Below are positions 1-11,499 of a stretch of DNA of 64,000 bases, piece after piece. Positions within the stretch are counted from its first letter, which is position 1, and every line of letters begins with the position of its first letter. The stretch is from Photobacterium phosphoreum. GTDB taxonomy: Bacteria; Pseudomonadota; Gammaproteobacteria; Enterobacterales; Vibrionaceae. The notes under the pieces were generated by a model. It ran no database searches and had not been told where the DNA came from. It was given only the letters and a program-made list of their open reading frames with translations. The stretch is from positions 867,536-931,535 of the forward strand of contig NZ_MSCQ01000002.1 in NCBI RefSeq assembly GCF_002954725.1, read 5' to 3'. Both the position numbers and the translations under genes were made by a program.

Positions 1-1488
<1,488 letters not shown>

Positions 1489-1795
1489 TCACTAAATATC
1501 ATTCTGGTTATAAACATAGCCTAATAAAAAAATATAGTAACGTTCTTTTTATGGGTAAATTTAAAATCTAATTCTTTAAATATATCCACTGTTACTAGCA
1601 GGCTCGTTTATTCGTTAGGCTTAATTTATAGCACTTCAACAAATAAAGATAATATTAGTTTTCTATTAGTTCAATAGACCATATCTATTAAACAATTATG
1701 ACGATAAATTATTCTTATCGTCATAATTAATAAAATTATTAACATCTAAGGGAGTAGCTTAGGTAAAATAGTTTTTTATAATCAATGACTTTATC

Positions 1796-1811
1796 TGTGC
1801 TACAGATCACA
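1796..1811 (+). promoter_or_regulatory. CRP-like site upstream of mltC
   Basis: TGTGC-TACAGA-TCACA matches 9 of 10 positions of the CRP half-sites with the standard 6-nt spacer, and sits 57 bp before the mltC start. The remainder of the 1453-1867 gap is AT-rich and shows no further gene. Confidence 0.4.
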
Positions 1812-1867
1812 AATCTATTATTGATGTTTCAAAACAGATTCATGGTTCATAATAATTAGGGATAATA

Positions 1868-3016
1868 ATGAAAAAGGCTTGGCTCGCGATCACTACTTGT
1901 TTATTAACGGTATCATGTTCATCATCACCAACACCTGATTGTATATATAATTGTGCGCCATCGACGAATGTGAGTGATAGCAATATAAATAACAACAACC
2001 ATCTAAATGGTAATAATAATCATATCGCTCTTACAGAAACACAACGTCAGGCATTATTAAAATATTTTGAGAGCCAAGTAAAAAAGCAATGGGGTGACGA
2101 TGATTATTTACAAGCAGGTAAACACCGCTATGTGAAATATTTTGATGGTTATCGTACTCGTGCCCATATTGATTTTGATAATGGTAAGATATATGTCTCA
2201 ACTGTTGCCAATTATGCTCCCCAAGGCACACTTAAAAAGGCGATTGAAGAAACATTGCTTATGCCAGCCGATCCATCACAAGTAGATCTATTTAGTGACC
2301 AATCAGTTCCACTCAGTAATAAGCCCTTTTTATTAGGTCAAGTTAAAGACCATCAAAACCAAAATATTCAATGGCCTTGGCGAGCTGGAAAATATGCTGA
2401 TTATCTTATAGCCAATAAATTAAAAACCAAAAAACTCCAACAAGGTACTGCGTATTATGTTGAAATTGATATGGTTGATGATCATCTTGAACAACGTGAA
2501 TATCAATATGCAGATATCATTCGCCAAGCAGCTAAACGTTATGATATTGATGAAGACTTAATTTACGCCATCGTCAAAACAGAAAGTAGCTTTAACCCTT
2601 ATGCCGTTAGCCATGCAGGCGCTTATGGCTTAATGCAGGTTATTCCTAAAACGGCGGGTGCCGATGTGTTTAATCTGGTAAAAAATAAGCCCGGTATTCC
2701 AACCAAAGAATATTTATTTAATCCTGCCAATAATATTGATACTGGCGCAGCCTATTTCTATATTTTAAAAAATCGTTACCTAAAAGAAGTTCAACACTCA
2801 ACAACCAAACATTACACCATGATTTCTGCTTACAATGGTGGTACTGGTGGTGTATTAGCGACCTTTGATCCAGATAGAAAGCAAGCAATGAAAGATATTA
2901 ATCACTTACAACCTAATCAGGTTTATTGGGCATTAACCAATAAGCACCCAAAAGAAGAAGCTCGGCGTTATTTAGAAAAAGTGCTCAACTTTCAAAAAGA
3001 ATTTGAATCAATGTAA
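1868..3016 (+). CDS. mltC: Membrane-bound lytic murein transglycosylase C (MltC)
   Basis: Outer-membrane lipoprotein that cleaves peptidoglycan glycan strands to give 1,6-anhydro-MurNAc ends. The N-terminus MKKAWLAITTCLLTVSC is a lipoprotein signal with Cys at the lipobox, followed by an Asn/Ser-rich linker, an MltC N-terminal domain (about 45-195) and an SLT goose-type lysozyme fold (about 215-375). The catalytic Glu is in the KTESSFNPYAVS motif, with AYGLMQV and SAYNGG further on. Its 382 residues compare with about 360 in E. coli. GGGATAAT precedes the ATG. The product links to the MurNAc-6-P recycling gene murQ downstream, although the two genes are convergent. Confidence 0.93.
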   Translation: MKKAWLAITTCLLTVSCSSSPTPDCIYNCAPSTNVSDSNINNNNHLNGNNNHIALTETQRQALLKYFESQVKKQWGDDDYLQAGKHRYVKYFDGYRTRAHIDFDNGKIYVSTVANYAPQGTLKKAIEETLLMPADPSQVDLFSDQSVPLSNKPFLLGQVKDHQNQNIQWPWRAGKYADYLIANKLKTKKLQQGTAYYVEIDMVDDHLEQREYQYADIIRQAAKRYDIDEDLIYAIVKTESSFNPYAVSHAGAYGLMQVIPKTAGADVFNLVKNKPGIPTKEYLFNPANNIDTGAAYFYILKNRYLKEVQHSTTKHYTMISAYNGGTGGVLATFDPDRKQAMKDINHLQPNQVYWALTNKHPKEEARRYLEKVLNFQKEFESM

Positions 3017-3023
3017 TTTAATT

Positions 3024-3046
3024 AAGCCGTTCTATAACGGCTTTTT
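3024..3046 (+). terminator. Intrinsic terminator of mltC
   Basis: AAGCCGTT-CTAT-AACGGCTT followed by a T run, a few bases after the mltC stop codon. Confidence 0.85.
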
Positions 3047-3446
3047 AATACAACCGTGGGAATGTAAAATTAAACTATTACACACTGAAAAAACCCAGTA
3101 GCATAATAACCAATTTTAGTTATTTAGCGAAAAAATGCTGGGTCACACTTTATTATTATTAATAAAACAAAACTATTTAAAAATAAATAACCAGTCATAT
3201 CTATTATACTAACGGACACCACACTTAAAGATAAAGCTTAAATATATCAATAGTATAAATAAAAAATAACAATATAGTACTTATATTAAAAGCATTCATT
3301 TTAATTAACTATTAACTAATGGCTTATAGTTATTTAAATGACCCTGTCCCAAAATCTATTTTAATATGACACAACCATAACAATAAACTCACTGTCGCTG
3401 TATACTGTATTAAACTACTCTTTCTGAAAAATGTTTTGGATCATGT
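3047..3446. other. AT-rich non-coding gap
   Basis: No convincing gene in 400 bp. It contains a bulged inverted repeat, ACCCAG-TAG-CAT near 3093 pairing with ATGCTGGGT ending at 3143, without a T tract. Confidence 0.5.
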
Positions 3447-3572
3447 ATGCCCTCTTTATTAGTATTATTCACTCTATCTTCACTCGCACTGATTATTTCT
3501 CTACGTTTATGTCGATTTAATGATAGTCCTAACCAACAATCGGCAATACGCTACCACCATAAAAAAATATAA
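3447..3572 (+). CDS. Possible 41-residue single-pass membrane peptide
   Basis: The frame begins MPSLLVLFTLSSLALIISL, a continuous hydrophobic stretch, and ends in a polar, basic tail rich in Gln, His and Lys, as in small bitopic membrane proteins. A GGA sits six bases before the ATG. It ends just before the bidirectional terminator shared with murQ. I do not recognise a family; the case rests on amino-acid composition and the ribosome-binding site, so it could be a chance frame. Confidence 0.35.
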   Translation: MPSLLVLFTLSSLALIISLRLCRFNDSPNQQSAIRYHHKKI

Positions 3573-3593
3573 CAATAATGTTATGTAATACAT

Positions 3594-3625
3594 AAAAACA
3601 CACATCATCCGTTGGTGTGTGTTTA
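3594..3625. terminator. Bidirectional terminator between the small ORF and murQ
   Basis: AAACACACATC pairs with GGTGTGTGTTT around a 7-nt loop, with A-rich and T-rich flanks, and lies between convergent genes. Confidence 0.75.
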
Positions 3626-3650
3626 TAAATAATATTAACAACAATATTAC

Positions 3651-4556
3651 CTAGCGATTTTTTACAATTGCAGCTCGAATATAGCCTTTATTTTGCTGTA
3701 AAAGTGCAGTTGCAGCGACATTATCAATCCCAGTTAATATCATCACAATAGCGGTTTTGCAGTGCCCATTACATGCTGTTAATGCTATTTCTGCTTGTTG
3801 ACGATCACACTCAGTCGCTTGCATGACAATCTGTTTCTGACGCTCAACCAATTTGGCATTAGTTGCTTCAACATCCACCATCAAATTGCCATAAATCTTA
3901 CCAATACGGATCATTGCCCCTGTTGTTAGCATATTAAGCACTAATTTTTGCGCAGTACCCGCTTTCATTCGAGAAGATCCTGTCACCACTTCAGCACCCA
4001 CAACCGGCGTGATCACAATATCAGCCGCCGCAGTCATAGAACTTTGTGGATTACAGCTTACACATGCAACGGTGGCATTGATTGAACGCGCATAAGCCAT
4101 TGCCCCTAATACATACGGGGTGCGACCACTTGCGGCAATCCCAACCAACACGTCCCTGGCGGAAAAATTGATCGTTTTTAAATCTTCAGCGCCCATCTCT
4201 GCGTTATCTTCAGCATTTTCAACTGCTTTTAGAATAGCCTGATGCCCGCCTGCGATTAAGCCCACCACTTGCTCTGGTGCACTACCATATGTCGGTGGAC
4301 ACTCACTCGCATCAAGAATACCTAAACGCCCAGATGTCCCAGCACCGATATAAATTAACCGTCCACCATTTTGAAAGGCATTCGCAATCGCATCGACGGC
4401 TTGTGCAATCGCAGGTAATGTTTGCTCTACCGCTAAAGCGACTTTTTTATCTTCATCATTGATGACTTTTAGCATGTCAATCGTGGTTAGCATATCGATT
4501 GCTTGACTGGCATTGTTGCGACTCTCAGTCACTAATTCCGTTAAATCAATTTTCAT
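3651..4556 (-). CDS. murQ: N-acetylmuramic acid 6-phosphate etherase
   Basis: Cytoplasmic enzyme that removes the D-lactyl ether from MurNAc-6-P to give GlcNAc-6-P in cell-wall recycling. The 301-residue protein is full length for the family (about 298 in E. coli). The SIS fold carries the signature [20 protein letters not shown] with the catalytic Glu in SECPP, the sugar-phosphate motif [11 protein letters not shown], and [11 protein letters not shown]. It is divergent from a MurR/RpiR-like regulator with about 90 bp between the likely starts, the usual arrangement for a locally controlled catabolic gene. Confidence 0.96.
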   Translation of the reverse strand: MKIDLTELVTESRNNASQAIDMLTTIDMLKVINDEDKKVALAVEQTLPAIAQAVDAIANAFQNGGRLIYIGAGTSGRLGILDASECPPTYGSAPEQVVGLIAGGHQAILKAVENAEDNAEMGAEDLKTINFSARDVLVGIAASGRTPYVLGAMAYARSINATVACVSCNPQSSMTAAADIVITPVVGAEVVTGSSRMKAGTAQKLVLNMLTTGAMIRIGKIYGNLMVDVEATNAKLVERQKQIVMQATECDRQQAEIALTACNGHCKTAIVMILTGIDNVAATALLQQNKGYIRAAIVKNR

Positions 4557-4608
4557 GGTAGCTCTCTAAAATAAACGATGAGTAGTAACAGGATACTGTC
4601 ATATTTTT

Positions 4609-4619
4609 GTTATGATAAC
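4609..4619. promoter_or_regulatory. Candidate operator between murQ and the murR-like gene
   Basis: GTTAT-G-ATAAC is a perfect short palindrome in the divergent intergenic region. Its position suits autoregulation by the adjacent SIS-domain regulator and favours the shorter start of that gene. This is inference from placement only. Confidence 0.3.
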
Positions 4620-4646
4620 GGCATAACCTTTTCATACATAAAATCT

Positions 4647-5489
4647 ATGACGATTATTGCTAAAATTGCCAACATAAAACCACAACTGTCACCCAGTGCG
4701 CAAAAAATTGCCGCCTTCATATTGCAGCAACCCGCATCCATCGTATCATTATCTTCTCTCCAACTGGCACAGCAAGCGAACGTGGGTCAGTCAAGTATTG
4801 TTAAATTCACCCAACAACTTGGTTTTAGTGGTTTTCTGGCTTTCAAAGTTGATCTAAAAGAAGAATTAACTCGCCAACAAGCAATCGGTAATGATCCTCA
4901 GCAACTACAAAACCAAATTAGCGATAGTGATACGTTAATAACTATTGCACAAAAATTAGCCCATCAAAAAACGGATGCTATTATTGAAACCACAAAGGCC
5001 ATTGATGAAAATAATTTCAATAATATTATAAAGTTATTTTATTGCGCACAACGTATTCAGCTGATCGGTTATGGTCATTCGGTCGCGATTGTTAACGATT
5101 TTAGGTCTAAATTACTGACACTCGGGATGACTGTCATTACCGAACAAGATAATCAGTTCCAAATTGCAATCGCGAATACTCTCCGATCAGGTGATATTCA
5201 ATGCCATATTTGTAATAATAGTTACCATCAAGACAGCTTACTTACTGCGCAGAATGCAATAACAAATGGTGCCACAATTGTCGCTTTAACCACTTCTGAA
5301 ATGAGCCCATTACGACAATTGGCACACTTTACACTTGATACACTAGCCATAGAAACATCAATTCAGATCCAAGATCAGCCCGACAATGATTCCATTGCAT
5401 CACAGGCAGCACAGCAAACGTTAACCGATCTCTTGTTTATTGCTTTAGCGCAATTAAAAGTAACCACCAATAAGAATAACAATGCATAG
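4647..5489 (+). CDS. MurR/RpiR-family transcriptional regulator
   Basis: An N-terminal RpiR-type helix-turn-helix (residues about 1-80, with LSPSAQKIAAFILQQ and ANVGQSSIVKFTQQLGF) is followed by a SIS sugar-phosphate-binding domain (about 110-260, with RIQLIGYGHSVAIVNDF). The frame is open back to 4578, but the 23 extra residues do not look like the family's start, and they would put coding sequence over most of the divergent promoter region; homologues start at the MTIIAKIAN position, so 4647 is preferred. It likely senses MurNAc-6-P and controls murQ. It resembles MurR in organisation, but the ligand is inferred from the neighbour. Confidence 0.85.
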   Translation: MTIIAKIANIKPQLSPSAQKIAAFILQQPASIVSLSSLQLAQQANVGQSSIVKFTQQLGFSGFLAFKVDLKEELTRQQAIGNDPQQLQNQISDSDTLITIAQKLAHQKTDAIIETTKAIDENNFNNIIKLFYCAQRIQLIGYGHSVAIVNDFRSKLLTLGMTVITEQDNQFQIAIANTLRSGDIQCHICNNSYHQDSLLTAQNAITNGATIVALTTSEMSPLRQLAHFTLDTLAIETSIQIQDQPDNDSIASQAAQQTLTDLLFIALAQLKVTTNKNNNA

Positions 5490-5701
5490 ATTTTCATAAA
5501 AAAAGCATGTTCAATGTGTTTATAGCAATGAAAATACGAAAAACGAATGGAACCACAGACATTGCTGAATGTCACACTGTATACTAGCTACCATAACCTA
5601 CAGCACCAGCGATAACTATAAGCCAGGTAAAATATGACCATTTTACTGATAATCACTGCTGGATTTATCTTTCATGACCACGGATAGAAACTGAATAAGT
5701 A

Positions 5702-8700
5702 ATGACTCAAGATACCCCCAACACCACCCCCAATGTCGGCAAAAAAAAGACATTAAAAAAAGTGGCATTATGGACACTCATTGCACTATTAACGCCTGTC
5801 ATCACCGTCTCTGGTGTACTGGCTTATGGTGTTAAACTTGATTTAAGTGCTCATCGTAATGAAATTAATCAATGGTTAACAAAAAGCCTTGATCGCAAAA
5901 CTGACATTAAAGGTAATATGGCGTTAACGCTGTCTTTTAGCCCTGAAATTGAGTTAAGCGATGTCACTATTGCTAATCTTAAATCAATGCCATGGCAACC
6001 GATGTTCACGTCAGGTTATATTGCGGCCAAAATTTCGGTATTACCACTACTGCAAAACACCCTTAAAATTGATTATCTTAATCTGAAAGATATTTCTCTA
6101 AATCTATTACGTGATCAGCAAGGTAATGAAAACTGGGTATTTAATAAGCACCCCGCACCATCAAAAACATCGTCTTCATCTGCATTTAAGCTGATATTAA
6201 GTAATAATATCAATGCAGACAAAGTTCGTGTTGACTATGAAGACCAAACTACAAATGCGTATTACAGCGGTTACCTCGATCACCTTGCCCTGACAAAACC
6301 TGATAAATGGCTCTTAGTCGCTAAAGGTGATGCTATGGGCAGTGAATATGATCTTTCACTGACAGGCGACTTACAGAAACTGATTAATAATCAACATGGT
6401 CAATTATTTGCGAAAGGCAGTTTTGCTGGGGCTGAATTAGATGTTGATGCCAACATTACCCCTTTCAATAGCGGTGATGATTCGACGGCTAATATCAGTT
6501 TACATTGGAATAATACCAACCAAATTGCCAATCTGTTGGATATCGATTTACACCATGTTGCACCGTTATCAATAACCACAGAATTGACGGCCTCTAATAA
6601 GGGCTTTGCTTTTAAAGATATTCAAGTTCGTAGCCCTATTACGACGGCCAATGGGCATGTTAACGTTAGTTTTGCCCAAGGTGCTCAGCCATTAAATATC
6701 ATTGATGGTAAATTAGATATTCCCGAAATCGATCTTCGCCCATGGTTACAGCCACAACCACAAATGATGCGTGGCACCATGTATGCGGCGGCACCACAAC
6801 AATCGCCACTGCAAAAAGCGTTAGATCAATGGTTAGTAAAAACCCGTACCCATTTCGCCTTAACCATTGGTGAGATTAAAGGGCTCGGTACGCCTGTTAA
6901 CACTATTTCGCTTAATATTGATGGTGAAAAAGGCAAATTATCAGCACCAATGGCGGCAAACATTGCCAATGTTGCATTCAAAGGTAATGCCAGTATTGAT
7001 GCCACCGAGTGGACGTCTAAAGTTGACGTAACGTTGGGCGCAAAAGATTCATCATTAGGTGAAATGGCAGGCTGGATTTCAGGCTTACCTAATGCGACTG
7101 GTCATCTTAAAAATGCGCAACTGCAATTAACAACCGAAGGCACAAAATTACAACAATGGTTAGATAACAGCCAGCTTGGTCTTACCATTAATGATGCCAA
7201 TGTCGACTGGGGCGCTAAAGCCTCATTTGCGATTGATAAAGCAACTATCCACTCAGGCATGGAGCAACCTTTTAGCTCACATGTAAGTGGTAAGATAATG
7301 AAAATCCCCGTTACAATTACTGCCAAAGCGGGCACATTGTCTGACATTATTAATCATCGTGATTGGTCGCCATCATTGCACTTTGCAAGCCCTGTCATTG
7401 ATATCAAAGCGCAAGGAAAGTTAGTCAATACTGACTGGAAAAAAGGTAGCTGGTTTGATGTTAATGTCCACAGTAACGATGCTGGAAAACTGAGTCCATG
7501 GTTAGGTACTCGTGCTTCAATGCATGGCAAAATCAACTTCAAAGGCAAGCTCACTAATACAGGTGAATGGCTTGATCTTGATATTCCCAATGTGACACTG
7601 CTAAACAGTCAGGGAAAAATAAATTTACAGTGGCGACCACAACATGACCGCCAGTTTTTAAAACTTAACAGTCAATTTAATACCCTTGATTTTACCCAGT
7701 TAAGCCAGTTTGTTGATAAAGCAGCGTTACCGAAAGTGGAGCAAACAGTACCCACTCAAGGGGTAAATCTTGATGTGCCTATTCTAAGTAATAAAGTCGT
7801 TATTGCTGATGCCGATGTCAATTTACATGTCAATAAAATGCTGTGGGCGCAGCAGCAAGTTGATGATATGGCGTTTAAAGGCAAAGTGCGCGATGGCAAA
7901 TTAAGCACATCACCGTTTAGTGCCCGTTATGCTGGAAGTGTTTACCGTGGTGATATTGCGTTTGATATTAATAATCAGACCATTCATTCACAATTACATT
8001 TAGCAGTAAATAAGCCTGATATTGGGCGAATTTTACACCAATTTGATATTGTTAATAATCTTAGTATGAGTCTCGATAGTGCCAAACTCGCGGTATCGTT
8101 ATCAGGTAGGACTCTGTTAGAGTTAATGGAACAAGCAAAAATTGATGCCCAACTCAATGGCGGTCAATTAAAACTGGCAGATACTTACACTGGCAAAGCC
8201 TTTAATATTATCCTTAACCAAGGTCATTTTGTTACCGGCCCAGAGACAGCAACACACCTTACTCTTGATGGACGAGCGGCAAATAAACCCGTTGCGATCA
8301 CCCTTGATTCGGTGTCATTAAAACAAGCCAATGATGGTCGTCAATCTATTCCTGTTAAACTTAATGCCAATATTGGTGATATTGCCTTTAATGCTCAATC
8401 ACAGGTTGTATTACCGATTGATCCTAAAAAACTCAACCTTACCTTTGAAGCAACCACGCCCAACTTAAACCGTTTTGATAACTTTACTGGGATCAAATTA
8501 CCGCCTTATGGGCCAGTTAAAGTTGCCGCATCATTATCAATGGACAAAATTGGTTATCACCTGCGTGACATGCTAATCAATGTCGGTAGCAGTACCCTTA
8601 AAGGTCATGGTGATTTCTTACCTCCACTTAAAGGGGATGGTCGCCATCGTCCCGATGTGAAAGTAGTCCTTAATGCGCCTTTTATTCAAATCAATGATTT

Positions 8701-9619
8701 CAAGCTAAAAAACTGGCAAGCATGGCTACCTGAAAACCAAAAATCGAATAAGATTATTGCCTCTAAAAATAAACCCGTGGACGTTATCAGTCCTCAAGGC
8801 TTAAATTTACTTAATGCCGATTTTAAACTTAACGTCGGTAATGTACGCTCAGGTAAAGATTGGTTGGGTGCAGGTAAATTAGATTGGACCTTAAACAATG
8901 GTCTATTAACGCTGAAACCATTACACATTCAATTACCCGGTGGTGATATCAATATTGATGGTTCTGTTGCGCCTAAAGGTGATAAATTTGCGATCAAACT
9001 TAATGGACTGGTGAAAAATTTCGACTACGGTATTATCGCGCGTCGTATTGATCCCAAAACCGATATGCACGGTAAAATCAGTGCCAAATTTGACCTAACC
9101 AGTCTTGCCAATACGCCGGAAAGCCTAATGAATAATGCCAATGGTTTTATTGGATTTGCCGCTTGGCCTAAAGCTTTTCAAGCAAACGTAATTGACCTAT
9201 GGGCGGTCAGTTTAGCGGATGCAGTGTTACCTACATTTACCACTAAAGATAACTCAGTGCTTAATTGTATTGCTGGCGGGTTTAATGTTAATAATGGCAA
9301 CATAAAGCAACGAGACCTACTGCTTGATACCTCACGTATTCAAGTTCATGGCGCTTTTGATGCCAGCTATAAAAACCGTGACTTTAATTTGTATTTATCA
9401 CCACAATCAAAAAAAGCACAGATTTTTAGCTTACAAACCCCTGTCGAAGTCCATGGTACTTTTGAGAAATTTAATCTTGAAATACCCTTATCGGCGATCT
9501 TTGCAACCTCAGTCAGGTTTACGACAAGCCCTGTTGTTGCGCCACTACAATGGTTATTTGAAAAACCAATAGCCGCTAATGGTAGCGCTGAATGCCAGCG
9601 AATTTGGCAAGCGCAATAA
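5702..9619 (+). CDS. Large AsmA-family protein
   Basis: A 1305-residue inner-membrane-anchored protein projecting into the periplasm. One N-terminal transmembrane segment (about 20-45, VALWTLIALLTPVITVSGVL) is followed by the AsmA N-terminal motif (INQWLTKSLDRKTDIKGNM, residues about 58-76), a very long repetitive beta-strand region, and a C-terminal AsmA domain (about 1080-1290). AsmA-like proteins form extended lipid-binding grooves related to TamB and YhdP and are implicated in phospholipid transport to the outer membrane. It stands alone between a long upstream gap and its own terminator. It is longer than E. coli AsmA (about 617), so a specific orthologue name is not given. Confidence 0.85.
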   Translation: MTQDTPNTTPNVGKKKTLKKVALWTLIALLTPVITVSGVLAYGVKLDLSAHRNEINQWLTKSLDRKTDIKGNMALTLSFSPEIELSDVTIANLKSMPWQPMFTSGYIAAKISVLPLLQNTLKIDYLNLKDISLNLLRDQQGNENWVFNKHPAPSKTSSSSAFKLILSNNINADKVRVDYEDQTTNAYYSGYLDHLALTKPDKWLLVAKGDAMGSEYDLSLTGDLQKLINNQHGQLFAKGSFAGAELDVDANITPFNSGDDSTANISLHWNNTNQIANLLDIDLHHVAPLSITTELTASNKGFAFKDIQVRSPITTANGHVNVSFAQGAQPLNIIDGKLDIPEIDLRPWLQPQPQMMRGTMYAAAPQQSPLQKALDQWLVKTRTHFALTIGEIKGLGTPVNTISLNIDGEKGKLSAPMAANIANVAFKGNASIDATEWTSKVDVTLGAKDSSLGEMAGWISGLPNATGHLKNAQLQLTTEGTKLQQWLDNSQLGLTINDANVDWGAKASFAIDKATIHSGMEQPFSSHVSGKIMKIPVTITAKAGTLSDIINHRDWSPSLHFASPVIDIKAQGKLVNTDWKKGSWFDVNVHSNDAGKLSPWLGTRASMHGKINFKGKLTNTGEWLDLDIPNVTLLNSQGKINLQWRPQHDRQFLKLNSQFNTLDFTQLSQFVDKAALPKVEQTVPTQGVNLDVPILSNKVVIADADVNLHVNKMLWAQQQVDDMAFKGKVRDGKLSTSPFSARYAGSVYRGDIAFDINNQTIHSQLHLAVNKPDIGRILHQFDIVNNLSMSLDSAKLAVSLSGRTLLELMEQAKIDAQLNGGQLKLADTYTGKAFNIILNQGHFVTGPETATHLTLDGRAANKPVAITLDSVSLKQANDGRQSIPVKLNANIGDIAFNAQSQVVLPIDPKKLNLTFEATTPNLNRFDNFTGIKLPPYGPVKVAASLSMDKIGYHLRDMLINVGSSTLKGHGDFLPPLKGDGRHRPDVKVVLNAPFIQINDFKLKNWQAWLPENQKSNKIIASKNKPVDVISPQGLNLLNADFKLNVGNVRSGKDWLGAGKLDWTLNNGLLTLKPLHIQLPGGDINIDGSVAPKGDKFAIKLNGLVKNFDYGIIARRIDPKTDMHGKISAKFDLTSLANTPESLMNNANGFIGFAAWPKAFQANVIDLWAVSLADAVLPTFTTKDNSVLNCIAGGFNVNNGNIKQRDLLLDTSRIQVHGAFDASYKNRDFNLYLSPQSKKAQIFSLQTPVEVHGTFEKFNLEIPLSAIFATSVRFTTSPVVAPLQWLFEKPIAANGSAECQRIWQAQ

Positions 9620-9653
9620 CAAATTAACCCCCCTAAAAATTAAAAGATAAATT

Positions 9654-9684
9654 AAAAGATGGATTTCAGATCCATCTTTTTTTT
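9654..9684 (+). terminator. Intrinsic terminator of the AsmA-family gene
   Basis: AAAAGATGGAT-TTCAG-ATCCATCTTTT with a T8 run. Confidence 0.88.
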
Positions 9685-9726
9685 ATCTTTTATTGTTCTT
9701 AAATAAAGAATCATGCCTCTCACTGT

Positions 9727-9743
9727 GATGTGATAAAGACATC
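9727..9743. promoter_or_regulatory. NorR-type site upstream of norR
   Basis: GATGT-GATAAAG-ACATC is a perfect 5-7-5 palindrome that fits the known NorR core GT-N7-AC. Its outer bases are identical to one of the sites before hcp, which suggests NorR binds its own promoter region. No sigma-54 promoter was seen here, so repression of norR is as likely as activation. Confidence 0.6.
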
Positions 9744-9784
9744 AATATTGCTGACATAAAATAAATCACAGTCGCTAGGTTATT

Positions 9785-11310
9785 ATGAATTCAAAACTCA
9801 ATAATGTATTACTTAATATCGCCCTTAATCTCAGTGCAAATCTCGCCAGTGATCAGCATTATCAACACTTAATTGATGGCATCGACCAAGTATTTCCTTG
9901 CGATGCGAGTGCGTTGTTTGTACTTGATAAACAAGGCTTATTAATTCCCGTTGCGGTTAAAGGTTTATCACCTGCGATACTCGGTCGACGTTTTTTCCCT
10001 CAAGCGCATCCCCGTTTACAAGCCATAATGGCCAGTAAACACCCAGTAAGATTTGATGCTGATTGCGCCCTGCCCGATCCCTTTGACGGGATCTTATTAA
10101 ATGAAGATCAAGCGATTGATATTCATGATTGTCTTGGCTGTAGTCTCTATGTTGAAGGACAACTTGTTGGTGTACTGACGCTAGATTCACTAACAGTAGG
10201 AGCATTTGATCATATAGAAACCGTTGCTATTGAAACCTTTGCCGCTCTAGCTGCGGCAACATTACGTAATATTGCCCAATTTAATGCCCTTAAAGATCAA
10301 AACAAAAAGCAAAAGTCACTCACAAATACGTTGATCCAACAGGCGCGTTCACAACAAGGTGAAATGGTTGGTATTAGCCAAGCAATGCAACGACTACGGA
10401 CTAATATTGCCACTGTCGCAAAATCTGATTATGCGGTACTAATCAGTGGTGAAACAGGCACAGGTAAAGAGCTGGTCGCCCATGCTCTACATGCTCAATC
10501 TGCACGTGCCGACACACCAATGATTTATATTAACTGTGCGGCACTGCCTGAAGGATTAGCTGAAAGTGAACTGTTTGGGCATGTAAAAGGCGCATTCACG
10601 GGTGCGAATAGCCATCGAGCGGGAAAATTTGAATTAGCCGATGGTGGCACCTTATTTTTAGATGAAATTGGCGAATTACCGCTACTTTTACAAGCAAAAT
10701 TATTACGTGTGATCCAGCAAGGTGAACTGCAACGGGTTGGCAGTGATCAACATTTACACGTTAATGTACGTATTATCGCCGCCACCAACCGTCAGCTAGA
10801 AACAGAAGTCGAACTCGGTCGCTTTCGCGCTGATTTATACCATCGTCTTAATGTCTTCCCTATCTTTGTGCCATCATTACGTGAGCGTTGTGATGATATT
10901 CCCGTTCTCGCCGGTTATTTACTAGAAAAAGTACGCCATCAATTTAATTTACCTAATCTACATATTCATCCAAAAGTATTGCACATGCTAGAAGCAAAGC
11001 CATGGCCGGGTAATATTCGTGAATTAGAACATACACTAACCCGCGCAGCATTACGTGCTATACAAGATGAACAAAAGACCATTACTCATCACTATTTTGA
11101 CTTACCACCAACTAATGATGTTAAAAACATATCACCACTTTTTTCCCTGAACAATCGCAACCGATGCGGCAATTAGTCGAAGATTATCAAAAACAGTTAA
11201 TTGAGCACACGCTTGAAAAAACAAACAAAAACTGGTCAAAATCGGCTGAATTTTTACAAATGGATCGCGGCAATCTCTATCGAATGGGAAAAAAGTTAGG
11301 TATCAATTAA
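9785..11310 (+). pseudogene. norR: Nitric-oxide-responsive sigma-54 activator NorR, frameshifted near its end
   Basis: Enhancer-binding activator that senses NO through a non-haem iron in an N-terminal GAF domain (about 20-170). The AAA+ domain (about 190-420) has Walker A GETGTGKE, the sigma-54 contact loop GAFTGA and Walker [12 protein letters not shown]. The frame closes at 11176 after 463 residues. The Fis-type helix-turn-helix continues in another frame from about 11140 to the stop at 11310 (MRQLVEDYQKQLIE ... NLYRMGKKLGIN). Restoring one T in the T6 run at 11139-11144 joins the frames as PLFFPEQSQPMRQLV and gives about 508 residues, close to E. coli NorR (504). As written, the product lacks its DNA-binding end. 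It may be a true mutation or a homopolymer sequencing error. Confidence 0.8.
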
Positions 11311-11339
11311 ATATTAAATAGCAGAACCATCAAACTAAT

Positions 11340-11379
11340 GATGTCATATTCACAACAATTACGATGTATTTATAACATC
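11340..11379. promoter_or_regulatory. Two NorR-type enhancer sites upstream of hcp
   Basis: GATGT-CATATTC-ACAAC (11340-11356) and GATGT-ATTTATA-ACATC (11363-11379) both carry GT-N7-AC. The second is a perfect palindrome and matches the arms of the site before norR. They lie about 65-90 bp upstream of a sigma-54 promoter, a normal enhancer distance. Confidence 0.65.
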
Positions 11380-11429
11380 ATCAATAAACGAGTATTAAAA
11401 TAAACCCATAAAAACAACAATATAAAAAG

Positions 11430-11445
11430 TGGCATAGTTAATGCT
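11430..11445 (+). promoter_or_regulatory. Sigma-54 promoter of hcp
   Basis: TGGCATAGTTAATGCT places GG and GC ten bases apart, as in the -24/-12 consensus TGGCAC-N5-TTGC. The hcp ATG follows 54 bp later. Confidence 0.65.
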
Positions 11446-11499
11446 AAGTAGCGATTAGATAATATTTATAATTAGATAATCAAACGCTGGAGATTTTTA

